Source: Panulirus ornatus (taxonomy: Eukaryota > Arthropoda > Malacostraca > Decapoda > Palinuridae). Taken from it: DNA of 64,000 nt. Shown here one piece after another: positions 1-10,466 of the stretch. Numbering within the stretch: position 1 is the first letter of the stretch; each line of letters opens with the position of its first letter. Location: NCBI RefSeq assembly GCF_036320965.1, contig NC_092287.1, positions 3,261,297 to 3,325,296 on the forward strand, in the 5' to 3' direction. Below the pieces are notes generated by a model. It was not told where the DNA came from. It was given only the letters and a program-made list of their open reading frames with translations, and ran no database searches. Position numbers and translations under genes: made by a program.

Positions 1-1600
1 ACTCTTACATGCAGATATGAGAATCCACCTTACACCTTCCTTGAATGGACAATCACTCCCACTGAATAAAACACCAACCATTTCAGGGATCACATAAAGA
101 GTGCCTTGATATAGAGGGGTACTTGGACAAGACCACTGGCAGGAACATGGTATGTCCCTTACAGCTGATGATGAAAAAAAGAAACATCTTTATAATCACA
201 TTACGCACGGCAAAACAGCACCTAAAAGATTTGGAAGCTGTCCATATTAGTGATTGAGTTTCATCAGTCAATGAATAATCAAACATGGTGACCACAATCC
301 TCGTATTTGATGGCGAGGAGAGTCCCCCATCAACGTCACCAGCTGCATTAGACCCTTCCCATACTAGCCCCAGGAGATCTGAGATATTTACGCTGAGTGA
401 AGTCAGCACCTGATCAAGGTAACATGTCCTCCTGCCCTCTCTCTCTCTCTCTCTCCCCTTCAATCAAGATGAAAATTTATTTGCAGGAAATTTATAGAAA
501 AACGACTAGAGAAGCTGGTGCTGCTGTTAAAAAAAAAAAAAAGAATCCTCTTAAATCACCATTTGAAATTACCCTCACCTGGTCCTCTGAACACTACTTT
601 TAATTTTCCTGTTATCTAGCTGGATGGGTCACACTGTTGCCTTTTTCTCCCCAGTAGCTCAATGGTGCCATTCAAAGATTACTTCCCTCTATCAAGGACT
701 TCTTGTGTCACTATGGGTTAAAGACGTTTGCTCTGCTTCCTACCGAAGCCCTCACCACCACATGGCTTATAAAGCAGGTTACGGAGGGCATTCAAGGTAT
801 CTTTCTTCCTTCATTTTCAAACTGTAACCAAATCAGAAGCCTTCTAATGTTTTCCTCTTCTTTTCCATACTACGAGCAAATGAACATATGAAAAGAGAAA
901 TATGTTGCATTCTGAAGGTCCCCCCTGAAGTCGGTTCAAAGAAAACGATTGAAACGAAACCACAAGTACTTAACTATTTATTAATTCCGTTTCGTGGAAC
1001 TTATACTTCTTGTCAAGAAAACGAACTGTCTCATTCTGGGTCTGCTTTGCTACTGTGCCTCACGAAAAGGAATCCAACTCAACGTATATCAGAACATGTA
1101 ATATTAACATGTTACAGGGCGCCTGACAGTTGAGCCCTGGTTAATTACAGAAGCAAGTGAACCCGTTGCACTGGACCACAGAACGGAGTTTGGACCCTGC
1201 TGTCTACTCCTCCAAGGGCCTACCCACTCACTATGGGCTTTGTAGGGAGAGGCAGGCCGCCAACAGAGTGGGCACCTATACTCTTAGGCAGAAGTTCCAG
1301 AAATTCAAGTCCCATCATCAGCTGGGCCTGTGATATGGTGTCTTCTCTTGCGCAACCCGGGAGCGCAACTGCCGAGCGTCGTGGTGAAATCATTTCCTTA
1401 AAGTTTCATTCTGCTTTAGTTATACCTTAATATGACAATACTTATGGAAACTATCTGATGTTAATCTAGGAATAGGCCTTCCCGTTGCGTCGTATCTGTA
1501 CAGTGTTTTACGGTGCTTCGTACACACGCCAGTTGCGCGAGACTTTATTGACCTGTTGAAGGTGTGGCAGCTGGTATGTGTACATCGATTTGACAAGAAT
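1..1600. other. Unique DNA, no supported gene
   Basis: Short open frames of 60-126 codons occur on both strands, but none shows a recognisable domain. The longest (83-463, minus strand) has only a purine-rich stretch where a splice acceptor would be needed. The only low-complexity sequence is a short CT run at 438-454 and a poly-A run at 530-542. Confidence 0.6.
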
Positions 1601-1627
1601 GAGCTTGGCAAGGGCTCTTATTGACGA

Positions 1628-1750
1628 GGGCACATAGTGTTGAGCCCACGTATTGCCGAGAGCACGTATTGTTGAGCCCACGTATACTGCCGAGAGCACG
1701 TATTCTTGAGCCCACGTACTGCCGAGAGCACGTATTGTTGGGCCCACGTA
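1628..1750. repeat. Minisatellite, ~32 bp unit, ~4 copies
   Basis: Alternating blocks of TTGAGCCCACGTA and TGCCGAGAGCACGTATT repeat about four times with small indels. The first copies are more degenerate than the last. Confidence 0.85.
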
Positions 1751-2630
1751 CTAATGTTTAACGATCGACCTTACTCCCTGGTATTGAGGGCAATCATCTG
1801 CTGTATGCTCGGGTTAACGATTACTTGGAAACGAAGACACGTGAATTCTGGGGAAATATAGGATAGCCTGCCATACTGTCGGCCTCCAACTGGTACCATC
1901 ATGTCCCGCATACACAATATCTTTTCAAATTGGCATTAATCATTTCTAATTTCATATCTTTAGGGTACTTATGACCGTAAACAATTCTTTGGGGTGGATG
2001 GTGGGAACAGAATGATAACATGAAGTATGCTTACTCTACGAAAAAGGTATATATATACATATATAAAGTGAGTATATAGGCGTTAGGCACCAGCAGCAGC
2101 GAGAAACGTTTCGAATATCAGATACAGGACGCCTTCACACACGCCACTAACACCACTAATGTTCGGGACATCAAACCCACAAGCTGCATTCGGGTGACTT
2201 CCCCACCCAACAGTGTGGACAGTAAGAGGCACCAGTTGAAATAGTGTGTAAGAGTAAATTCACACAGTTGCTGGTATCTGGTTCGAAGCTACGCTGAAAG
2301 GAAAGAAGCCAAAAAGGGATATTGAGAATTTTTGACGAAGGTAAGACAGCGTGAAGGCAGTACAACAGTAAACTGTCCATGTGTGAATTGATGGACATCT
2401 CCCTTCAATAATTTATTCATTGAATCTTTATCATTACCATTTTTATCTGTTGTCATCGTGTTCCTGAGTGAGTAGTGAATGTACAAGCGTTAAGCTGTCT
2501 ACCATCCGTGTGCGTATATCTGCGTAAATGCACAGCTTTCCACAGTGACTTGGAGAGAGACTATACAAGCACACGGGGTGAAGCCGGCGGTAACAGCAGT
2601 TACTGTAACAAGGCGTTTCGTCTCTTTCAG
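1751..2630. other. Unique DNA upstream of the candidate gene
   Basis: There is no recognisable gene, RNA or mobile element. A short (TA)n run lies at 2047-2064. The interval ends in a pyrimidine-rich stretch, tctctttcag (2621-2630), which would serve as a splice acceptor for the candidate exon that follows. Confidence 0.5.
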
Positions 2631-2714
2631 AACGAGCTCAAGCACCCCCGTCGTTCCCTGCGGGAGGAGGAACAGGCCGTCCCTCTCCCCCCTCAGTATC
2701 TTAAGTGACAACAG
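2631..2714 (+). other. Possible small upstream exon of the 2794-3468 ORF
   Basis: The stretch sits between a good acceptor (tctctttcag, ending 2630) and a good donor (AACAG followed by GTAACA at 2715). Its frame starting at 2632 is open throughout and encodes a Ser/Pro-rich peptide including RRNRPSLSPLSILSDN. A splice from 2714 to the acceptor at 2761-2762 would keep this frame joined to the following ORF and remove an in-frame TAA at 2716-2718. The implied intron is only 48 bp, which is very short for a crustacean. A longer intron that skips this acceptor, or no splicing at all, remains possible. Confidence 0.3.
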
Positions 2715-2793
2715 GTAACACAGCCCCGTTCAACACCCCCCCCCCTCCTCATCCTCACACAGCTCCCTCCCTAATCACAAGGTTGAGAGTAAA

Positions 2794-3468
2794 ATGTTCG
2801 AGAGAGAAGTGAATGCCTCGATGGATCGGCCCATTGATGAGTCGGACGACACCAAAGCAGTCTCGATCAACCAGTCTGTCGAGGGTGCAACCGCTTCCCC
2901 CACTACCCTCACGGAAGTTGAAAGTGTGGCTCCTGAAGGAGATGGGGAGATGACGGGTGATGGTTGTGGCCACCCCGTCGCCGTCGGCCTTCAGACCTTG
3001 CCCGTGCCCCCAGCAGCCCACAGTCAGACGGCAGGATCATCCGTCCTCGGCGGCGATAAACCGAGAACCTTCGAGACTCTAGGGACCCAGACCCCGTGCG
3101 CCTGGCCGCCCGCGGCTCCTGCAGGTGGGAGACGCCAGCCCTACCTCGCTGCGAGACCTTCGGCAGCCAAGGTAGCGCGGGTCGTGTACCTGAAGCAGCC
3201 ACAGCAGCCACCATTCCCCGGGAGAGTCGCCGTGCTGCGGGCAGGCCCTGGGCGGGCACACCGACCTCGCCTCCTGCTGTGTGGCGAGGCCGCTGCCAGG
3301 ATGGCCGCGCTCCCGAAGTGGACGCCGGCGCAGCTGCTGCAGGAGAGGGACAGACTCAGGCGAGAGAACCAGGAATTACACGGACAAGTGTCTCACTTCC
3401 AGCAGCTCTTCCAGAACAGGGAACAGCTGATACATCTGCTGAGGAGGCTGGGTATAGAGGCGTCCTAG
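2794..3468 (+). CDS. Hypothetical protein with C-terminal leucine-zipper-like coiled coil; possible terminal exon
   Basis: The 224-codon frame runs from ATG 2794 to TAG 3466-3468. It is visibly more GC-rich than its surroundings and contains no simple repeat. Residues 1-90 are acidic and Ser/Thr/Glu-rich (low complexity, probably disordered). Residues about 95-170 are rich in Ala, Pro, Arg and Gly. The last ~45 residues form a clear heptad-type helix (QLLQERDRLRRENQEL, then QNREQLIHLLRRLGIE) with leucines at coiled-coil spacing. No basic DNA-binding region precedes the helix, so a bZIP factor is not supported. The frame stays open upstream of the ATG to 2719, so it may be the 3' exon of a spliced gene and the ATG may be internal. 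I do not recognise the family. The stop codon lies inside a local tandem duplication (3452-3530). The coiled coil is the best argument that this is real coding sequence; conservation is untested. Confidence 0.42.
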   Translation: MFEREVNASMDRPIDESDDTKAVSINQSVEGATASPTTLTEVESVAPEGDGEMTGDGCGHPVAVGLQTLPVPPAAHSQTAGSSVLGGDKPRTFETLGTQTPCAWPPAAPAGGRRQPYLAARPSAAKVARVVYLKQPQQPPFPGRVAVLRAGPGRAHRPRLLLCGEAAARMAALPKWTPAQLLQERDRLRRENQELHGQVSHFQQLFQNREQLIHLLRRLGIEAS

Positions 3469-3530
3469 CGCCCGCTCTCTACCAGCGCTGAAGGCTGCGT
3501 ATACAGGCGTCCTAGCGCCCGCTTCCTACC
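3452..3530. repeat. Tandem duplication (~46 bp) spanning the stop codon of the candidate gene
   Basis: GGCGTCCTAGCGCCCGCT followed by a CTACCAGCG block occurs twice in direct succession. The first copy supplies the last codons and the TAG stop of the upstream ORF. The second lies in what would be the 3' UTR. Confidence 0.8.
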
Positions 3531-3690
3531 AGCGTCCTCACATTCATCACTCTCTTCCTCCCAACGTCCTCACTTTCCTCACTCTCTTCCTCCCAACGTC
3601 CTCACTTTCCTCACTCTCTTCCTCCCAGCGTCCTCACTTTCCTCACTCTCTTCCTCCCAACATCTTCACCTTCCTCACTTTCCTCTTCTC
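3531..3690. repeat. Minisatellite, ~32 bp unit, ~5 copies
   Basis: The unit is pyrimidine-rich and built from CCTCACTTTCCTCACTC plus TTCCTCCCAACG. The last copy is degenerate. Confidence 0.9.
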
Positions 3691-3777
3691 CATCCTTTGT
3701 CCCCTTTGTCTTCACTCATATTCTCTCAGGCGGTCTCTGGGTGTCACTTGTGTGATAAAGTGACTGACCTCTGTTAC

Positions 3778-4225
3778 CTCCTCCCCACTCACCCTACAAC
3801 ATGTGTTACCCCCTCCCCACTCACCCTACAACATGTGTTACCTCCTCCCCACTCACCCTACAACATGTGTTACCCCCTCCCCACTCACCCTACAACATGT
3901 GTTATCCCCTCCCCACTCACCCTACATGTGTTATCCCCTCCCCACTCACCCTACAACATGTGTTACCCCCTCCCCACTCACCCTACAACATGTGTTACCC
4001 CCTCCCCACTCACCCTACAACATGTGTTATCCCCTCCCCACTCACCCTACATGTGTTATCCCCTCACCACTCACCCTACAACATGTGTTATCCCCTCCCC
4101 ACTCACCCTACAACATGTGTTATCCCCTCTCCACTCACCCTACAACATGTGTTATCCCCTCCCCACTCACCCAACATGTGTTACCTCCTCCCCACTCACC
4201 CAACTACATGTTACCCCCTCCCTGT
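3778..4225. repeat. Minisatellite, 26-31 bp unit, ~14 copies
   Basis: The unit combines CCCCTCCCCACTCACCC with TACAACATGTGTTA. Some units lack the five-base ACAAC segment. ACATGT in each unit is palindromic. Three overlapping long open frames across this block are repeat artefacts. Confidence 0.95.
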
Positions 4226-4315
4226 TGACCCAACAACATAGACCCAAATAGCATGGAAGATTGTAATTAATATATTATTCATCATATACATGACGTTTTC
4301 CATACCTTGTTGTGT

Positions 4316-4384
<69 letters not shown>
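4316..4384. repeat. (TA)n microsatellite
   Basis: Uninterrupted TA dinucleotides for almost 70 bp. Confidence 0.98.
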
Positions 4385-4390
<6 letters not shown>

Positions 4391-4682
4391 AAACGTTTTT
4401 CTTACTATTAATCAATCGGTACCATTATAAATTAGATTCAATTTTTGATGATCATTTCTTTCAAGTATTTAACAACATACTTAGGACTTCATATGCAGCA
4501 ATGACTGTATTTGTAGTAATGACTGTATTTTTAATATTCTGTATTCTTTAAAAAACATTGTAACGCTTTTATAACATCAATAAAAATGATCAGCACACCA
4601 AGCTGTGTTTATATCGTACCCATATGTCATGCATATATAATGGTATGTGATCACAATCTGTTTTTTAGTATATATATTTTCT
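4385..4682. other. AT-rich unique DNA
   Basis: No gene or RNA recognised. An AATAAA-type hexamer lies near 4578, with no transcript evidence in the sequence. Confidence 0.5.
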
Positions 4683-4832
4683 ACTTAATCGCTGTTTCCC
4701 GCTTCAAGCGAGGTAGCGTCAGGAAACAGACGAAGAATGGTCCATCCTCTCATATACGCGTATATGTACATAAACGCCCTTACACACACATATACATACA
4801 TATACATATCAACATATAGATACATCTACATA
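4683..4832 (-). mobile_element. RTE-like LINE 3' end relic
   Basis: On the minus strand this reads as the degenerate 3' tail of the LINE family seen at 5150, 18430, 29360 and 32215. A TATG/TACG-rich stretch is followed by GGACCATTCTTCGTCTGTTTC, then a damaged copy of the conserved tail (GCTACCTCGCT) and a run towards TA-rich DNA. It is solo, with no coding part attached. Confidence 0.65.
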
Positions 4833-4842
4833 CACAGAAATT

Positions 4843-4890
4843 TATATATATATATATATACATATATATTTTTTTTTTTTTTTTTTTTTT
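4843..4890. repeat. (TA)n plus poly-T junction
   Basis: A short TA tract is followed by about twenty T residues. On the minus strand this is the A-rich/TA tail of the SINE copy that follows. Confidence 0.85.
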
Positions 4891-5116
4891 CATACTATTT
4901 GCCATTTCCCGCGTTAGCGAGGTAGCATTAAGAACAGAGAACTGGGCCTTAGAGGGAATATCCTCACCTGACCCCCTTCTCTGTTCCTTCTTTTGGAAAA
5001 TTAAAAAAAAAAGAAAGGGGAGGATTTCCAGCCACCCGCTCCCTCCCCTTTTAGTCGCCTTCTACGACACGCAGGGAATACGTGGGAAGTATTCTTTCTC
5101 CCCTATCCCCAGGGAT
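4891..5116 (-). mobile_element. SINE copy 1 (LINE-tail-sharing family), full length
   Basis: This is a ~230 bp unit, with orientation set by the tail it shares with the LINE. On the minus strand it begins ATCCCTGGGGATAGGGGAG, continues through GTCGTAGAAGGCGACTAAAA and a G-rich stretch, then GAACAGAGAAGGGGGTC, and ends with GCTACCTCGCTAACGCGGGA and an A/T tail. (TA)n flanks both ends. Four longer and two shorter copies lie in this window. No coding capacity. Pol III boxes are at best degenerate, so SINE is an inference from size, copy number and tail sharing. Confidence 0.75.
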
Positions 5117-5302
5117 ATATATATATATATATAATTTCCTTTATATCTATTATACTTCGTCGCTGTCTCCCGAGGTAGCGCAAGGAAAGTGACGAAAGAA
5201 TGGCCCAACCCACCCACAACGTATGCATATACATACACATGCATATACATACACGTCCACACACGTACATATACATACCTATACATTTCAACGTATACAT
5301 AC

Positions 5303-5303
5303 A

Positions 5304-5378
<75 letters not shown>
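5303..5378. repeat. (TA)n expansion inside the LINE 3' UTR
   Basis: Almost pure TA lies between two conserved blocks of the LINE 3' UTR. The matching positions in the copies at 29480 and 32390 contain only short TATG/TATA stretches. Confidence 0.9.
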
Positions 5379-5383
<5 letters not shown>

Positions 5384-5629
5384 CATATACATATATACAC
5401 ATGTACATAATTCATACTTGCTGCATTTATCCATTTCCGTCGCCACCCCGCCACACATGAAATGACAACGCCCTCCCCCCGCATGCGCGCGAGGTAGCGC
5501 TAGGAAGAGACAACAAAGGCCACATTCGTTCACACTTAGTCTCTAGCTGTCATGTATAATGCACCATAACCACAGCTCCCTCTCCACATCCAGGCCACAC
5601 AAAACTTTCCATGGTTTACCCAAGACGCT

Positions 5630-6677
<1,048 letters not shown>

Positions 6678-6759
6678 TTCTACATACCTGCTGTCCTTTC
6701 TCTAACAACCCTCCCCTCCCTACTCTCTCACATCCTATCATTCATATGTCTCAAAAGCA

Positions 6760-7410
6760 AATGCTTGTAGTTGGTGAAGCTTCTATACGACAGCTTAAAA
6801 TAACTTACACTTATTTATCTTCTGTACAAGGCTAACAGCTTATACTTTTCTATCTTCTATACAAAGCTAAAAGCTTGTACTTTTGCATCTTCTATACAAA
6901 GCTAAAAGCTTGTGCTTATGTATTTTCTATACAAAGCTAAAAGATTGTACTTATGTATTTTCTATACAAAGCTAAAAGCTTATACTTCTTTATTTTCTAT
7001 ACAAAGCTAAAAGCTTGTACTTATGTATTTTCTATACAAAGCTAAAAGCTTGTGCTTATGTATTTTCTATACAAAGCTAAAAGCTTATACTTATTTTCTA
7101 TACAAAGCTAAACGCTTGTACTTAAGTAATTTCTATACATAGCTAAAAACCTGTACTTATGTATTTTCCATACAAAGCTAAAAGCTTATACTTCTTTATT
7201 TTCTATACATAGCTAAAAGCTTGTAATTTTCCATCTATACAGAGCTAAAAGCTTTTACTTTTCCATCTTCTATACAAAGCTAAAAAGTTTGTACTTCTTT
7301 ATTTTCTATTAAAAGCTAGAAGCTTGTACTTTTCTATCTTCTATACAAAGCTAAAATCTTGCATTTGTATATTTTCTATGACAAGCTGAAAACTTGTGTA
7401 TCTATTACGC
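6760..7410. repeat. Minisatellite, ~34 bp unit, ~17 copies
   Basis: The unit is TTTTCTATACAAAGCTAAAA followed by GCTTGTACTTATGTA, with substitutions and small indels. Each unit carries the palindrome AAGCTT. The middle copies (6890-7080) are the most uniform. Confidence 0.95.
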
Positions 7411-7534
7411 CACGCTCAAAGCTTATCTTCAGTTACCCCTGACGCGTCATGTACTTACCCACGTGAGGAAATAGAACGACCCTTTGCCTTACACTGGACC
7501 TTATGAGTCGGGTTAAGGGCCAGGCTATCAAACA

Positions 7535-7795
7535 TCAGGGTCGTACCGTCCTGCTCAAGGGGGTCGTACCGTCGTGGTCAATGGGGTCATACCGTCGTGG
7601 TCAATGGGGTCGTACCGTCGTGGTCAAGGGGGTCATACCGTCGTGGTCAAAGGGGTCGTACCGTCGTGGTCAATGGGGTCGTACTGTCGTGGTCAATGGG
7701 GTCGTACTGTTGTGGTCAATGGGGTCATACCGTCGTGGTCAATGGGGTCGTACCGTCGTGGTCAAAGGGGTCGTACCGTCGTGATCAAGAATACA
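7535..7795 (+). repeat. GTCGTACCGTCGTG minisatellite family, locus 1
   Basis: About 12 copies of a ~22 bp unit, GGGTCGTACCGTCGTGGTCA plus AT or AG. This is the first of eight loci of the same family; orientation here is defined as forward. Confidence 0.95.
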
Positions 7796-7863
7796 GGCAG
7801 CTTTGAGCTGTCTTCTTGGAGCTTCAAAAGGTAAAGGCTTCGTTACCAAACCCACTCACAATG

Positions 7864-7865
<2 letters not shown>

Positions 7866-7942
<77 letters not shown>

Positions 7943-7943
7943 G
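7866..7943. repeat. (GA)n microsatellite
   Basis: More than 35 GA repeats with a few interruptions at the 3' end. Confidence 0.98.
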
Positions 7944-8164
7944 GGAGACCTCCCCTTGGACCATGATCAGAAAGGGGTCGGGCACCAGCCACGTTTTGGA
8001 CATCAAGACCGCGCCTGTTCGAAGCTGTTGCGACCAGCTCCAACGGGTACAAACGGGGGGTGGGGTGGGGGGGTCTTCCCTGGCGCATTTATCCCCCCAA
8101 CCTGCTGACGTGGAGGGAGGGGGTGGGGTGGGTGGGTAAGGCCAGGTCTCTCTTTGTGTATGGG

Positions 8165-8365
8165 GTTGATACTACAGTCTGCCGTTTATATACGGAAGTA
8201 TGTCTATAGCCTACTACAGTCTACCGTTTATATACGGAGGCACGTCTATATTCTACCACAGTACCGTTTATATACGGAAGTATGTCTATATCCTACTACA
8301 GTCTACCGTTTATATACGGAAGTATGTCTATATGCTACTACAGTCTACCGTTTATATATGGAGGT
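8165..8365. repeat. Minisatellite, ~44 bp unit, ~5 copies
   Basis: Each unit contains CTACAGTCTACCGTTTATAT, ACGGAAGTATGTCTATA and a variable CCTACTA or GCTACTA spacer. Confidence 0.9.
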
Positions 8366-8489
8366 AAGAGGTAAAACCGTTTTTCTGTAACTAGTCACAT
8401 AAACGGGTGTCTTGAACGGTATAATCTGTCTATCCTTCCATAAATGATATATTATAATAACAAGACGTATATACTTCATATTCACGATG

Positions 8490-8522
8490 CAATGATAATA
8501 ATAATAATAATAATGATAAATG
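8490..8522. repeat. (ATA)n microsatellite
   Basis: A short ATA trinucleotide run interrupted by TGA. Confidence 0.85.
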
Positions 8523-8649
8523 ATAACCATATCTCTATATCATTTCTGTGTATGGTGTAACATTATAGGATGTCGTTTTCTATGACCACATTTGGCTTCG
8601 GAACGGAAGAAAACGTTAGCTGTGCCGTAACTAAAGGAGGAAAACAATG

Positions 8650-8805
8650 AACGCGATATGGGTGTCAAGTGATCCGTGTTCAGAACGAAACGAAACGGGT
8701 TCGTTCCAAGATGAGGCAACACGGGATATGGTGTCAAGTGATCCGTGTTCAGAGCTAAACGAATCAGGTTCGTTCCAAGATGAGGCAACACGGGATAGCC
8801 CGTAG
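8650..8805. repeat. Direct duplication, ~70 bp, two copies
   Basis: GTGTCAAGTGATCCGTGTTC followed by GGGTTCGTTCCAAGATGAGG (second copy with CAG in place of GGG) occurs twice about 75 bp apart. The second copy differs by a few substitutions. Confidence 0.9.
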
Positions 8806-9142
8806 GAGTGAAACTAACCACAGGTCATTAAGGGGTTGAGAAATGGTATACAGTTGGTCAGGTGGCGCACATCATACCTCAGCTGTTCTGTACTATCTCC
8901 CCTGTAATCACGTTCACTGTACCATGGCCTGGCGAGCGGGACGGGCCAAGACGACCCACATACGAGCGAAGGACAATCGAATACACCAACGAAGCAGCAT
9001 CTGTCTGAGTCAGCCTTGGGACCTGTGACCCTCCCACCCTCTCTCTCTCTCTCTCTCCCGCAAGGCTCCTCCAACAAAGCGAACCTCACACATTCCCCTC
9101 TCCCGTTCTCTTAACAAAGAATTGGCTTTAACTCCATTAACA

Positions 9143-9175
<33 letters not shown>

Positions 9176-9479
9176 ACAGGGATTACCCAAATAACATGAG
9201 TAAACCGCATGACAATGATAAGACTTGGGCCCCCCCGAGCCTTGCGTCATGCCAGTGACATCGAAGCCCCACACACACACCCACCCAGATGATGGCTGAG
9301 CAAGAAGGCCACACATACCCCGAGGGACGCCCCAGCTAGCGCCCCCTCTCTCTATCCGCGGGTGATTCACCTCAGCAATCTAATCTCTGTGTCTAAATCT
9401 AAACAGAAGTTCTATATCTAATGACACTTATCGTGTATCCTTCTGTACGTACTTATAATTATCGTATCGTCCAGTACAT

Positions 9480-9480
<1 letters not shown>
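8806..9480. other. Mostly unique DNA with short CT and GT runs
   Basis: (CT)n lies at 9040-9057 and (GT)n at 9146-9175. No gene was recognised on either strand. Confidence 0.55.

Positions 9481-9481
<1 letters not shown>

Positions 9482-9552
<71 letters not shown>
9482..9552. repeat. (GA)n microsatellite
   Basis: About 35 GA repeats. Confidence 0.98.
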
Positions 9553-9707
9553 CTATCCTGGCTGACGTCACCATCATTAGCTAATTACTACTCTGATGGT
9601 CAGTTAAATTCATCAAGCTCTGACGACCTAAACTGACCCGAAACGAAAAGTACACCAGCCATGGGACTGGCGACCCAGGATATATCGATTATACTTTATT
9701 CCCGAAC

Positions 9708-9862
9708 ATTATCATTATTATCATCATCATTAATATTATTATTATTATTATCATTATCATCAATATCATCATTATCAATTATTATTATCTAACTCATTCC
9801 GGTAATAATAATGACAACAATGATAATAATATAATAATAATAATAATAATAATAACAACAAC

Positions 9863-9916
<54 letters not shown>
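9708..9916. repeat. (ATT)n/(AAT)n microsatellite block
   Basis: An ATT-rich left part switches to an AAT-rich right part at about 9800. The two parts are complementary and could fold back. Several ATC interruptions are present. Confidence 0.92.
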
Positions 9917-10218
9917 TTATATCTATTGAGTATATTCGAACGTGTCAGTGACGTCACACGGGTGCGCATGCTCTGTGACGCAATGTGACCGTAATTTGTT
10001 TTGAGATATGGGGAAAACTGTGACGAAATGTTGAATCACATAGTTCATTTCACGAAAGAAGGTGTTGATATCTTTTATGTGTCTTTCAATGTGTCAAGAT
10101 TAGATAAAGTTTATTAGTATTTCAATTCTACGTCAAGTGATGCAACACTCCTCTTACGCGTATGGAAAACAATTTTCCCAGATCGTATTGAGGAAGGATG
10201 AAACTGCCTCTCGCTCTA

Positions 10219-10221
<3 letters not shown>

Positions 10222-10274
<53 letters not shown>
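10222..10274. repeat. (GA)n microsatellite
   Basis: About 26 GA repeats. Confidence 0.98.
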
Positions 10275-10276
<2 letters not shown>

Positions 10277-10466
10277 GGGTATAACTTTCTCATTTCTTAA
10301 AGTTGGCTTTATCCGTGTGGCTAGGGCATATCTGGACGGATCTGATCACCCAGGAAAATCGGATTCTTCCAGCGGCTCTGGTCGTGATGACGACAGCACT
10401 CGACCTATGTTGCCATGTATTGCTGGCTTTCTTTTTTTTCTCTCTATTTTCCTGCTTGCGAGGTTA

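Noticed and set aside
83..463. 126-codon minus-strand ORF as a possible exon
   Set aside because: No recognisable domain, and the upstream sequence lacks a pyrimidine tract for an acceptor.
7816..8139. Arg-Glu (RE)n repeat ORFs over GA tracts, here and at many other GA/CT sites
   Set aside because: Alternating dinucleotide repeats give RE, SL or HT dipeptide frames automatically.
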